DNA of 6,651 nucleotides, from positions 1 through 6,651 of the forward strand of contig QMVQ01000088.1 of assembly GCA_003661185.1 (NCBI GenBank). The letters are read 5' to 3'. Both the position numbers and the translations under genes were made by a program. Shown piece by piece: positions 1 to 4,853 of this stretch; positions within the stretch are counted from its first letter, which is position 1; every line of letters starts with the position of its first letter. Under the pieces are notes generated by a model, which did not search any database, was not told the origin of the DNA, and saw only the letters and a list, made by a program, of their open reading frames with translations. This DNA comes from Candidatus Alkanophagales archaeon (GTDB lineage: Archaea > Halobacteriota > Syntropharchaeia > Alkanophagales > B39-G2).

Positions 1-141
1 CGCTGTGGGGCGATGATGCTTGAAACTGTGTGGATAGGAGCGGGCTCCCGTCCACAGGGCTGCTGTCAACCAGCCTGATGTAGGGGTTGTCCTGCATGGC
101 AATCACCTACAAGCCTCCCGTTTTAACGGGTGGTAGTTGAC
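1..141 (+). mobile_element. Right end of an upstream IS200/IS605 (TnpB-type) element, body outside window
   Basis: The stretch ends in a terminal hairpin (114-120 paired with 127-133, with one T116/T131 mismatch) followed by GGTAGTTGAC. The complete element downstream ends almost the same way, GGGTAGTTCAC. Short stretches in different frames resemble TnpB C-terminal tails: a frame ending at 138-140 reads AITYKPPVLTGGS, and another reads AAVNQPDVG. Each is interrupted by stops (for example at 21-23 and 81-83), so no single open tnpB tail runs through. Either tnpB ends upstream and this is its 3' untranslated guide-RNA part, or the tail has decayed by frameshift. The inferred right boundary is 141, with TTGAC (137-141) as the cleavage-site pentamer. 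The left part of the element is not visible. Confidence 0.7.
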
Positions 142-160
142 TCCCGCCCGCTCCATAAAT
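26..160 (+). ncRNA. Probable TnpB omegaRNA (reRNA) of the upstream element plus guide
   Basis: Three successive hairpins can be drawn. The first pairs 29-34 with 51-56 and contains an inner 37-40/45-48 stem. The second is an outer stem 79-84/106-111 enclosing 87-91/98-102. The third is the terminal hairpin 114-120/127-133. The order and spacing match the RNA at the end of the complete element near 2000-2095, while the stem sequences differ. In TnpB systems the scaffold lies at the right end and the guide is the flanking DNA just after it, here starting at 142. The guide length (about 16-20 nt) is assumed from known TnpB systems. Whether the RNA is still made depends on sequence left of the window. 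Confidence 0.5.
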
Positions 161-173
161 GGCATAGGCATTT

Positions 174-716
174 CTAATCAACTGCTTTTTTCAAAACTTT
201 CTTGCCACGCGCCGACGGTAGAATCTCAAGCTCGCCGCCTTCGAACTTTTTGTGCAACTCATCGCCACCGAAGAGCCAATCCAAAAAGACCGCAAGCGCT
301 GCAACTTCCGAATGTGGTTGATTTCCAACTGCGACGTTCCAGTCCGCAAGCTTGTAAACTTCCGCCGGCACCTTCTCGGCGCCGACCACCACCAGCAGCT
401 TTGAACGTTTTGCCTCCTTCCTTATTTCTTCAATCACTTCAGGAAGGTTCATCCCATACATCGTGAGATGGCAGACCTTTCCGCCTTCAGTTTTCCACTT
501 TCGAACTTCCGCACGCCAATTCTCGCAGATCTCCACGTAAAAGTTCCCGCCCCACCTTTTTGCAACCTCCATCACCCCATTTTTTATCTTAACGTCCTTA
601 GACGCGAGGAGCATGCCGCTCGCTCCAAAAGCACGGGCGACCAAGCCGACGTGCGTCGTCACCCTCTTGTCTCTTTCGGGGCGGTGTCCGAGCCGCAGCA
701 CCACAACTTCCATCAT
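174..716 (-). CDS. trm56: tRNA (cytidine(56)-2'-O)-methyltransferase, Trm56
   Basis: The 180-residue product matches the archaeal Trm56 family. These SPOUT (alpha/beta-knot) enzymes transfer a methyl group from S-adenosylmethionine to the 2'-OH of C56 in the T-loop of tRNAs. The N-terminal signature LRLGHRPERDKRVTTH is at residues 8-23. The knot that binds the cofactor is visible as VVVGAEKVP (109-117) and ADWNVAVGNQPHSEVAA (124-140). The length is normal and the frame intact. There are two adjacent ATG codons (716-714 and 713-711); the second fits better with a TATA-like box at 743-734 and a nearly leaderless transcript. The gene points toward the right end of the upstream TnpB element, with 32 bp between, and is divergent from comDE, separated from it by the 1.35-kb insertion. 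The soluble product acts on tRNA in the cytoplasm. The family assignment is strong, from motif recognition. Confidence 0.92.
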   Translation of the reverse strand: MMEVVVLRLGHRPERDKRVTTHVGLVARAFGASGMLLASKDVKIKNGVMEVAKRWGGNFYVEICENWRAEVRKWKTEGGKVCHLTMYGMNLPEVIEEIRKEAKRSKLLVVVGAEKVPAEVYKLADWNVAVGNQPHSEVAALAVFLDWLFGGDELHKKFEGGELEILPSARGKKVLKKAVD

Positions 717-733
717 CCTAACTTCTTTTCGGA

Positions 734-743
734 TTATTTTATC
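734..743 (-). promoter_or_regulatory. Candidate TATA box for trm56
   Basis: On the minus strand the sequence reads GATAAAATAA, centred about 22-25 nt before the two possible ATG codons, so the transcript would be nearly leaderless. The bases just upstream (minus-strand GTGAA, 748-744) occupy the BRE position and are the complement of the TTCAC insertion target of the adjacent element. The insertion therefore abuts this promoter but leaves it intact. Confidence 0.45.
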
Positions 744-752
744 TTCACGTTG

Positions 753-778
753 CTTGCAAGACCCATGCGGTGGGCAAG
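753..778 (+). repeat. Left-end hairpin of the tnpB element
   Basis: CTTG (753-756) pairs with CAAG (775-778), and CCCA (762-765) pairs with TGGG (771-774), leaving a 5-nt bulge and a 5-nt loop. It begins a few bases inside the inferred left boundary, where IS200/IS605 ends carry the transposase-recognised hairpin. Assignment to this role is inferred from position. Confidence 0.45.
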
Positions 779-790
779 GAGAGGCGGGTG

Positions 791-806
791 GGAAATATTT
801 AAATAC
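791..806 (+). promoter_or_regulatory. tnpB promoter (BRE/TATA)
   Basis: GGAAATATTTAAATAC contains a purine/A-rich BRE-like start and the TATA core TATTTAAATA. Its centre is about 30 nt before the ATG at 831, so the transcript would be leaderless or nearly so. It lies inside the element and is the best TATA box in the window. Confidence 0.6.
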
Positions 807-830
807 TTTAAGCTATTAAAAAATAATAAA

Positions 831-2090
831 ATGTATCTAACTCAGAAGAATCACATCAGATGTAATAAGAAAACATACAGGGTTCTCAGAATACTCACAC
901 GACTCTCCAAGAACCTCTACAACTACACGCTCTACACCTTAAGACAGTATTACTTCAACAACGGAAAATACCTTCCCTACGAGCAAGCTTACCACTTAGT
1001 TAAGCACAACGAGAACTATCAACTACTCCCATCGCAAGTGGCACAGCAAACGATGAAAGTTGTTGATAGAAGCATGCGTTCATTCTTCCATGTTCTCAAC
1101 GAGAGGAAGAAGGGGAACTACAATCGACCAGTATCTATGCCAAGATATTTGCCTGAGGATGGATATTTTGTCTGCATCTTTCAGAAGGACATGTTTAAAG
1201 TTGATGGTGACAGAATAAAGCTGTCATTGGGTAGAAACTTCGCTAAGGAGTTTGGCATTCGGCATTTGGAATTCAAGCTCCCTCCAACCCTTGCCGGTAA
1301 AAAGATTAGAGAGGTGAGAATTCTACCTCGTTGCAAAGCCTTATGGTTCGAGATCGAGTATGTTTACGAAGTTGAGCCGGAAAAAGCGGATCTAGATTGC
1401 AATAAGTATTTAGCGATTGATTTAGGCTTAGACAACTTCGCCACTTGCGTTTCCACTAGCGGGACTCCCCTCATCATTGAAGGGAGGGGTTTAAAATCTT
1501 TCAACCGCTGGTGGAATAAGGAGAAAGCTAAGTTGCAATCAATATACGATAAGCAAGGCATTAAGATGGGAAAAAAGATGGCTTGGTTGCTGAAAAAGCG
1601 TAAAAACGTAATCAACAACTTCATGAATCAAGCTGTGAATTACATCATAAAATACTGCCTCGTGCATAGGGTAGGTAATATCGTAATTGGAGAATTCAAA
1701 GAAATCAAGCAGAACATGAAACTCGGCAAGAAAAACAATCAAAACTTCCAATACATCCCTTATGGCTTGTTTAAACAGAAGCTTAGGGCAAAGTGTGAGT
1801 ATTACGGGCTAAACTACATCGAGGTAGATGAAGCCTACACATCTCAAACTTGTTCGTTCTGTGGAAACGTAAGCAAGAACAACAGGAAGCATAGAGGATT
1901 GTATGTTTGTAAGAAGTGTGGTTTTGTTGCTAATGCCGATGTTAACGGAGCAATTAACATCCTAAAAAAAGTAGCCCCTGAATCCGTAAGGATAGGGGGT
2001 AGTGGCGGCGTGAACCCACCTGTGAGGATAAGGCTTGCCCATCCGAGCAAGCAAACTCCTCACGAAGCCCCTTGCGTAAGCGAGGGGTAG
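831..2090 (+). CDS. tnpB: TnpB, RNA-guided RuvC-like endonuclease of an IS1341-type element
   Basis: The 419-residue protein has the full TnpB layout: an N-terminal helical/beta part (about 1-190), a split RuvC nuclease and a zinc ribbon. The RuvC acidic triad is visible as D197 (AIDLGLDN), E288 (IVIGEF) and D370 (NADVNGAINI). The zinc ribbon uses C341/C344 (CSFC) and C360/C363 (CKKC). TnpB proteins use an omegaRNA from the element's right end to cut DNA next to a short transposon-adjacent motif, which favours retention of the element; in this copy the motif is probably TTCAC. The frame is open upstream to 468, but that part is antisense to trm56 and precedes the TATA box, so ATG 831 is the start. 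The last codons encode the omegaRNA scaffold, and the TAG stop (2088-2090) lies between the terminal hairpin and the TTCAC end. The gene looks intact and functional. Confidence 0.93.
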   Translation: MYLTQKNHIRCNKKTYRVLRILTRLSKNLYNYTLYTLRQYYFNNGKYLPYEQAYHLVKHNENYQLLPSQVAQQTMKVVDRSMRSFFHVLNERKKGNYNRPVSMPRYLPEDGYFVCIFQKDMFKVDGDRIKLSLGRNFAKEFGIRHLEFKLPPTLAGKKIREVRILPRCKALWFEIEYVYEVEPEKADLDCNKYLAIDLGLDNFATCVSTSGTPLIIEGRGLKSFNRWWNKEKAKLQSIYDKQGIKMGKKMAWLLKKRKNVINNFMNQAVNYIIKYCLVHRVGNIVIGEFKEIKQNMKLGKKNNQNFQYIPYGLFKQKLRAKCEYYGLNYIEVDEAYTSQTCSFCGNVSKNNRKHRGLYVCKKCGFVANADVNGAINILKKVAPESVRIGGSGGVNPPVRIRLAHPSKQTPHEAPCVSEG

Positions 2091-2115
2091 TTCACTGCGT
2101 CGTGACGGCAAGGCG
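1971..2115 (+). ncRNA. omegaRNA (reRNA) scaffold and guide of the tnpB element
   Basis: The tnpB 3' end folds into a chain of stems. Stem 1 pairs 1975-1979 with 1994-1998 and 1982-1985 with 1990-1993 under a GTAA loop. A 7-bp stem 2022-2028/2057-2063 encloses hairpin 2033-2038/2047-2052. The terminal hairpin pairs 2068-2075 with 2080-2087, again under GTAA. Two GNRA-type tetraloops and a perfect long-range 7-bp stem inside coding sequence are hard to explain by protein constraint alone. The guide would be the host sequence starting at 2096, about 16-20 nt. In archaea such RNAs are known as sense-overlapping transcripts of tnpB. The 5' end is approximate. Confidence 0.7.
2068..2087 (+). repeat. 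Right-end terminal hairpin of the tnpB element
   Basis: CCCCTTGC pairs with GCGAGGGG over 8 bp, with one T-G wobble, around a GTAA loop. It sits 8 nt before the inferred cleavage point after TTCAC and is preceded by GAAG. It serves both as the right-end hairpin for transposition and as the last omegaRNA stem. Confidence 0.65.
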
Positions 2116-2131
2116 TGCTGAAACGTCAAGA

Positions 2132-2140
2132 CGGTTAAAG
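2132..2140 (+). promoter_or_regulatory. Weak candidate TATA box for comDE
   Basis: CGGTTAAAG is centred about 26 nt before the comDE ATG at 2163, a leaderless-type distance, but the match to a TATA box is poor. Only 67 bp separate the insertion from comDE. The gene may rely on this weak site, on read-through from tnpB, or on a promoter moved away by the insertion: the AT-rich block at 734-742 would have been about 77 nt upstream of the ATG before it. No convincing ribosome binding site is seen close to the ATG. Confidence 0.25.
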
Positions 2141-2162
2141 GTGCAAGTTCAAATTATAAACA

Positions 2163-3341
2163 ATGAACGAGGAGGAGGAAGTTTTGCGGGCGATGAAGCG
2201 GTGCGGTGTCGGCGTCGTGCTCACGCTGCCGTGCGAGAAGATGCGGCAGCTGTTCGAGCTTGTAGCGATGGACGGTGCGTTTTGTCACATCCCGCTCAGC
2301 AGAGAAGAAAACGGCGTCGGCATCGCCGCTGGCGTCTTTCTTGGCGGGCTGAACCCGCTGATGCTGATTCAAAGCACGGGCTTAGGGAACATGATTAACG
2401 CTTTGATGTCGTTGTCCGTTACTTACAAGTTGCCGCTGCCCATCATTGCGAGCTGGCGTGGCGTTTACGCTGAGAGGATTCCAGCGCAAGTGCCGCTGGG
2501 ACGGACTTTGCCTCGCGTTCTCGAAGCTCTCGGCATACCGCACACGGAAATAAACAACGTTGAGGCGCTGAGTCTCATAGAAGGTGCCATAAAAAATGCT
2601 TTTGAGGAAGAAACGCCGCACATCATCCTGATTTCGCCGAAGGTCTGGGAATCGGCGGACACTGCGGCAGAGACGGCAGCAGCAACTCGGTCCACGAGCG
2701 AGTTAAGAAGATTCTTACAAGAACGCCGTGAAAACGGCGGACGGCGCAGGGCGAAACCCGAGCTGACGAGGTTCGATGCCATAAAGATAATTTCGGAATA
2801 TTTGAAGAACGAGGCAGTCATTTCGAACATAGGCGTGCCGAGCAAAGAGCTTTTTGCCGCCAGGGACCGCCCGCTGAACTTCTACATGCTGGGAAGCTTG
2901 GGGCAGGCGACTCCCATAGGATTGGGGTTAGCGACTGCTTTCAAGCTGCGAAACGTTCGGCAAAGCGTCTTTGTATTAGAGGGCGACGGCGCCCTACTGA
3001 TGAGCGGCGCCCTGCCGACCGTTGCGTTCTCTGCAAGGCATAAACTCGTGTCAAAGCTCGTTATTTTTTGCTTAGACAATGGGACGTGGGGGAGCACAGG
3101 CGACCAGCCGACGTATGCGCAGTTCCTTGACATGGAGCTGCTGGCGAGAGCCTCTGGCATCGAAAATACGACGAAAGTGCACACCGAAGCGGAGTTGCGA
3201 GGTGCGCTTGAAAATTTAGACGGTAAGCTAAGCGACGTGAGCTTCTTACATGTGCTCGTGACACCGGGGAACGCCCGAGTCCCGAACATCCCACTGTCGC
3301 CGGTGGAGATTAAAAGGAGGTTCGTTAATGCCTTGCAGTGA
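2163..3341 (+). CDS. comDE: Sulfopyruvate decarboxylase, fused alpha-beta (ComDE)
   Basis: This 392-residue thiamine diphosphate (ThDP) enzyme converts 3-sulfopyruvate to sulfoacetaldehyde and CO2 in coenzyme M synthesis. Residues 1 to about 165 match ComD (alpha, pyrimidine-binding half), including the conserved region LSREENGVGIAAG (45-57), whose glutamate activates ThDP in this superfamily. Residues 200-392 match ComE (beta), with the ThDP/Mg motif starting at GDG (274-276) and ending at LDNGTWGSTG (304-313), plus LGSLGQATPIGLGLA (243-257). The two halves are separate proteins in several methanogens and fused in Methanosarcina-type archaea. Here the joint is an Ala/Thr/Arg-rich, probably flexible segment (about 165-199). 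A phosphonopyruvate decarboxylase is the main alternative, but the domain layout and archaeal setting favour ComDE. The frame is intact and ends in TGA. It is cytoplasmic and presumably required for the methyl-coenzyme M pathway. Confidence 0.88.
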   Translation: MNEEEEVLRAMKRCGVGVVLTLPCEKMRQLFELVAMDGAFCHIPLSREENGVGIAAGVFLGGLNPLMLIQSTGLGNMINALMSLSVTYKLPLPIIASWRGVYAERIPAQVPLGRTLPRVLEALGIPHTEINNVEALSLIEGAIKNAFEEETPHIILISPKVWESADTAAETAAATRSTSELRRFLQERRENGGRRRAKPELTRFDAIKIISEYLKNEAVISNIGVPSKELFAARDRPLNFYMLGSLGQATPIGLGLATAFKLRNVRQSVFVLEGDGALLMSGALPTVAFSARHKLVSKLVIFCLDNGTWGSTGDQPTYAQFLDMELLARASGIENTTKVHTEAELRGALENLDGKLSDVSFLHVLVTPGNARVPNIPLSPVEIKRRFVNALQ

Positions 3342-3395
3342 GCGTCTTGTCGGGGAGCGGCACGACTTGGCGCTGCGTGGCATGACAGGAACGTG

Positions 3396-3404
3396 GTTAA
3401 ATAA
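3396..3404 (+). promoter_or_regulatory. Candidate TATA box ahead of the hairpin cluster
   Basis: GTTAAATAA lies 55-63 bp after the comDE stop. A transcript starting about 27 nt downstream, near 3427, would begin 13 nt before the first palindrome. This geometry suggests an independent RNA or a long leader for the MetE-like gene. Confidence 0.35.
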
Positions 3405-3426
3405 TCCAAAGCAGGAGTCAGAGAAG

Positions 3427-3564
3427 AATGCTGAAAGTTGTCTGAATATTCAGACTGCCCGGTGATAACGAGCACCGCTGCTTACGCCCATCCAAATTGT
3501 CTTTATGGGCATTCATATGCCCGCGAAACGCTTGCTCACTTCGTTACCCGAATGTTTCGCCCAT
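3427..3564 (+). ncRNA. Candidate structured RNA or leader made of consecutive hairpins
   Basis: Within about 120 nt I can pair a perfect 16-bp palindrome (3440-3455), CGGTG/CACCG (3460-3464/3473-3477), GGGCAT/ATGCCC with a 4-nt loop (3507-3512/3517-3522) and GCGAAAC/GTTTCGC (3523-3529/3554-3560) enclosing TTCG/CGAA (3540-3543/3549-3552). GCCCAT at 3486-3491 could instead pair with ATGGGC at 3505-3510, which excludes the third hairpin. The last two hairpins abut. No known RNA family is recognised. It may be a small RNA, a leader controlling the MetE-like gene about 160 nt downstream, or the remnant of a palindrome-rich mobile element. The strand is inferred only from the TATA-like box. Confidence 0.35.
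3440..3455. repeat. Perfect 16-bp palindrome
   Basis: GTCTGAATATTCAGAC is identical to its reverse complement over all 16 bases. It has no spacer, so as DNA it suits a dimeric regulator, while as RNA it would need to open its centre to form a loop. It lies about 40 bp downstream of a TATA-like box. Confidence 0.6.
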
Positions 3565-3651
3565 CGCAAAGTCTAAGAACGTTCGTTAATGGTGGTAAGA
3601 GAAAATTTTGCAAAAAAGCGACGCTCAAAGTGGGCGTTGGAGTGTTTGTCG

Positions 3652-3659
3652 ATTTAACA
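3652..3659 (+). promoter_or_regulatory. Weak candidate TATA box for the MetE-like gene
   Basis: ATTTAACA would start a transcript near 3682, giving a leader of about 40 nt. ACTTAACAA at 3692-3700 is an alternative that fits a leaderless start at 3723. Neither is a strong match, and neither start codon (3723 or 3726) has a clear ribosome binding site. Confidence 0.25.
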
Positions 3660-3722
3660 TGACTAACGCGCCCTGCAAATCCCAACCAGAAACTTAACAA
3701 AGCACAGTTATTTGAAAGAGAT

Positions 3723-4739
3723 ATGATGATATTTGACGACGTTGGCAGTTACCCGCTGCCTGCGGGCGTGAGTCGCAAGTGGGTAGAAGAATCTCTTGCA
3801 AAGAATCCCGACGACGAGCGTCTTCGCAAGGTCGTGGAGGACGCATTCCGTCAGAAAATAAAGGCAGGCGTCGAACTCCCGAACTACCCGCAATTCCAAA
3901 ACATGATTTCGCAGTTTTTGACGCCAATCATGGACAACAGCCGCTGGGAGACGCCGATGTTGATGCGGGAGGGGGAGGCTAAGATTCCGGAGGTAGAGCT
4001 GCTGGCAGGTGTCGCCGCCGAGCTCGGCAAGCGGCTTAAACTTAGACTTTGCGTCACAGGACCCATCGAGCTTTACTATTACAAGTTTGGAGCGTCGCTC
4101 TACATGGACGTTCTTTTGAACATAGCGGAGTCGCTGAACCGGTTCATAAAATGGGGCGTGGAACGGGCGGCGGCGCTGAACATGGAAGTAAAGGCTGTCA
4201 GCCTCGACGAGCCGAGCTTGGGACTTAATCCTAAAATTCGAGAGGAGGGGATTTCCGAAGCGCTCGAAGCGGCTTCGAAGTTCGCCCACAGTCACAAAAT
4301 AGACGTACAGCTGCATCTGCACTCGCCGCTCTTCTATAAGCATGTTTTAAGCATTGAAGGCGTTTCTGTGATAGGCGTGGAGTCCGCCGCCAACCCTTCT
4401 TACTTAGATTTGATAGACCGACGGGACTTGGAGCGACACGACAAATTCCTGAGGGTTGGAGTCGCAAGAACCGACATTCTGAATATGGCGGCGGAATACA
4501 ACGAGCAGCACGACACAAATGTCTTTAAAGAGCCTGATGGCCTCACGAAAGTCGTTAACCTATATAATTCGCCGGAGGAGGTGAAAGCGAGGTTGAAGAA
4601 AGCTCATTCCGTTTTCGGCGATATTATAAAATATGTAGGACCGGATTGCGGTTTGGGAACGTTTCCATCGCAAGAAGTTGCGTTTCTGTTGCTGAAAAAC
4701 ACTGCTAAGGGTTTAAAGCTGTTTAGGGATGAGTTATAA
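3723..4739 (+). CDS. MetE-like core methionine synthase family protein (methylcobamide-type methyltransferase)
   Basis: The 338-residue protein corresponds to the C-terminal catalytic barrel of cobalamin-independent methionine synthase and lacks its N-terminal half, as in archaeal core-MetE proteins, which take methyl groups from corrinoid proteins rather than from polyglutamyl folate. Landmarks are VGSYPLP (7-13), like the homocysteine-binding start of the MetE domain; LDEPSLG (161-167), matching the DEP motif; E220 in GVESAANP; and PDCGLGTF (307-314) with C309. The zinc site in the family is normally H-x-C, E and C. Here the first pair reads H198-L-H200, so one cysteine seems replaced by histidine. 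It lies downstream of comDE on the same strand but across 381 bp, so it is probably a separate transcript. It could make methionine or methylate another thiol; the substrate cannot be fixed from sequence. ATG 3723 is followed by a second ATG at 3726. Confidence 0.75.
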   Translation: MMIFDDVGSYPLPAGVSRKWVEESLAKNPDDERLRKVVEDAFRQKIKAGVELPNYPQFQNMISQFLTPIMDNSRWETPMLMREGEAKIPEVELLAGVAAELGKRLKLRLCVTGPIELYYYKFGASLYMDVLLNIAESLNRFIKWGVERAAALNMEVKAVSLDEPSLGLNPKIREEGISEALEAASKFAHSHKIDVQLHLHSPLFYKHVLSIEGVSVIGVESAANPSYLDLIDRRDLERHDKFLRVGVARTDILNMAAEYNEQHDTNVFKEPDGLTKVVNLYNSPEEVKARLKKAHSVFGDIIKYVGPDCGLGTFPSQEVAFLLLKNTAKGLKLFRDEL

Positions 4740-4820
4740 GGCGTCGGTGCTATCGTTGGAGCGCCAGCGGTGCATGGGGTAGCTCCACCTTAAGCTGTGT
4801 GAGCGAAGTTTCTTAGACAA

Positions 4821-4830
4821 ACTTTTATCT
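4821..4830 (+). promoter_or_regulatory. Candidate TATA box for the Cdc48-like gene
   Basis: ACTTTTATCT is centred about 29 nt before the ATG at 4854, in a 114-bp gap after the MetE-like gene that holds no other clear feature apart from a short weak hairpin near 4777-4789. The spacing predicts a leaderless transcript. An out-of-frame ATG at 4843 is not expected to be used. Confidence 0.45.
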
Positions 4831-4853
4831 CATCACTCCTAAATGAAAATAGA

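Larger units (their letters stand above)
749..2095 (+). mobile_element. Complete tnpB-only (IS1341-type) IS200/IS605-family element
   Basis: The boundaries come from the family's rule that the element sits directly 3' of a short target motif and ends with a related cleavage motif. TTCAC is at 744-748 immediately left of the element, and TTCAC is at 2091-2095 at its right end. A left-end hairpin (753-778) and a right-end hairpin (2068-2087) lie just inside, and there is no target-site duplication or terminal inverted repeat, as expected for single-strand transposition. The 1347-bp element carries tnpB and no tnpA, so movement would need a Y1 transposase supplied in trans. Its tnpB is intact with all catalytic residues, which suggests recent arrival or selection for the nuclease. 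It is inserted between the divergent genes trm56 and comDE. Confidence 0.8.
3342..3722. other. 381-bp intergenic region between comDE and the MetE-like gene
   Basis: I see no convincing protein gene here. The region holds a TATA-like box (3396-3404), a run of close hairpins (3440-3560) and AT-rich stretches before the downstream start. The one 74-codon open frame (3438-3662) starts at TTG, lies over the hairpins and resembles no family I recognise. The part from 3565 to 3722 has small palindromes (GAACGTTC at 3577-3584, and AAAATTTT near 3603) but no clear structure and no T-tract terminator for comDE. Confidence 0.6.

Noticed and set aside
468..830. In-frame upstream extension of tnpB by 121 codons, including an ATG at 765
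   Set aside because: It is antisense to trm56, crosses the left boundary of the element and precedes the TATA box. The TnpB family signature begins right after ATG 831.
3320..3591. Direct repeat GTTCGTTAATG at 3320-3330 and 3581-3591
   Set aside because: Eleven-base matches are expected several times by chance in a window this long, and the first copy lies inside comDE coding sequence.
3438..3662. 74-codon open frame on the plus strand in the intergenic region
   Set aside because: It starts with TTG, lies across the hairpin cluster, has no ribosome binding site and resembles no family I know. The RNA structure explains the region better.
3708..4343. 211-codon open frame on the minus strand
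   Set aside because: It is antisense to the clearly recognisable MetE-like gene, and its translation has no family features.
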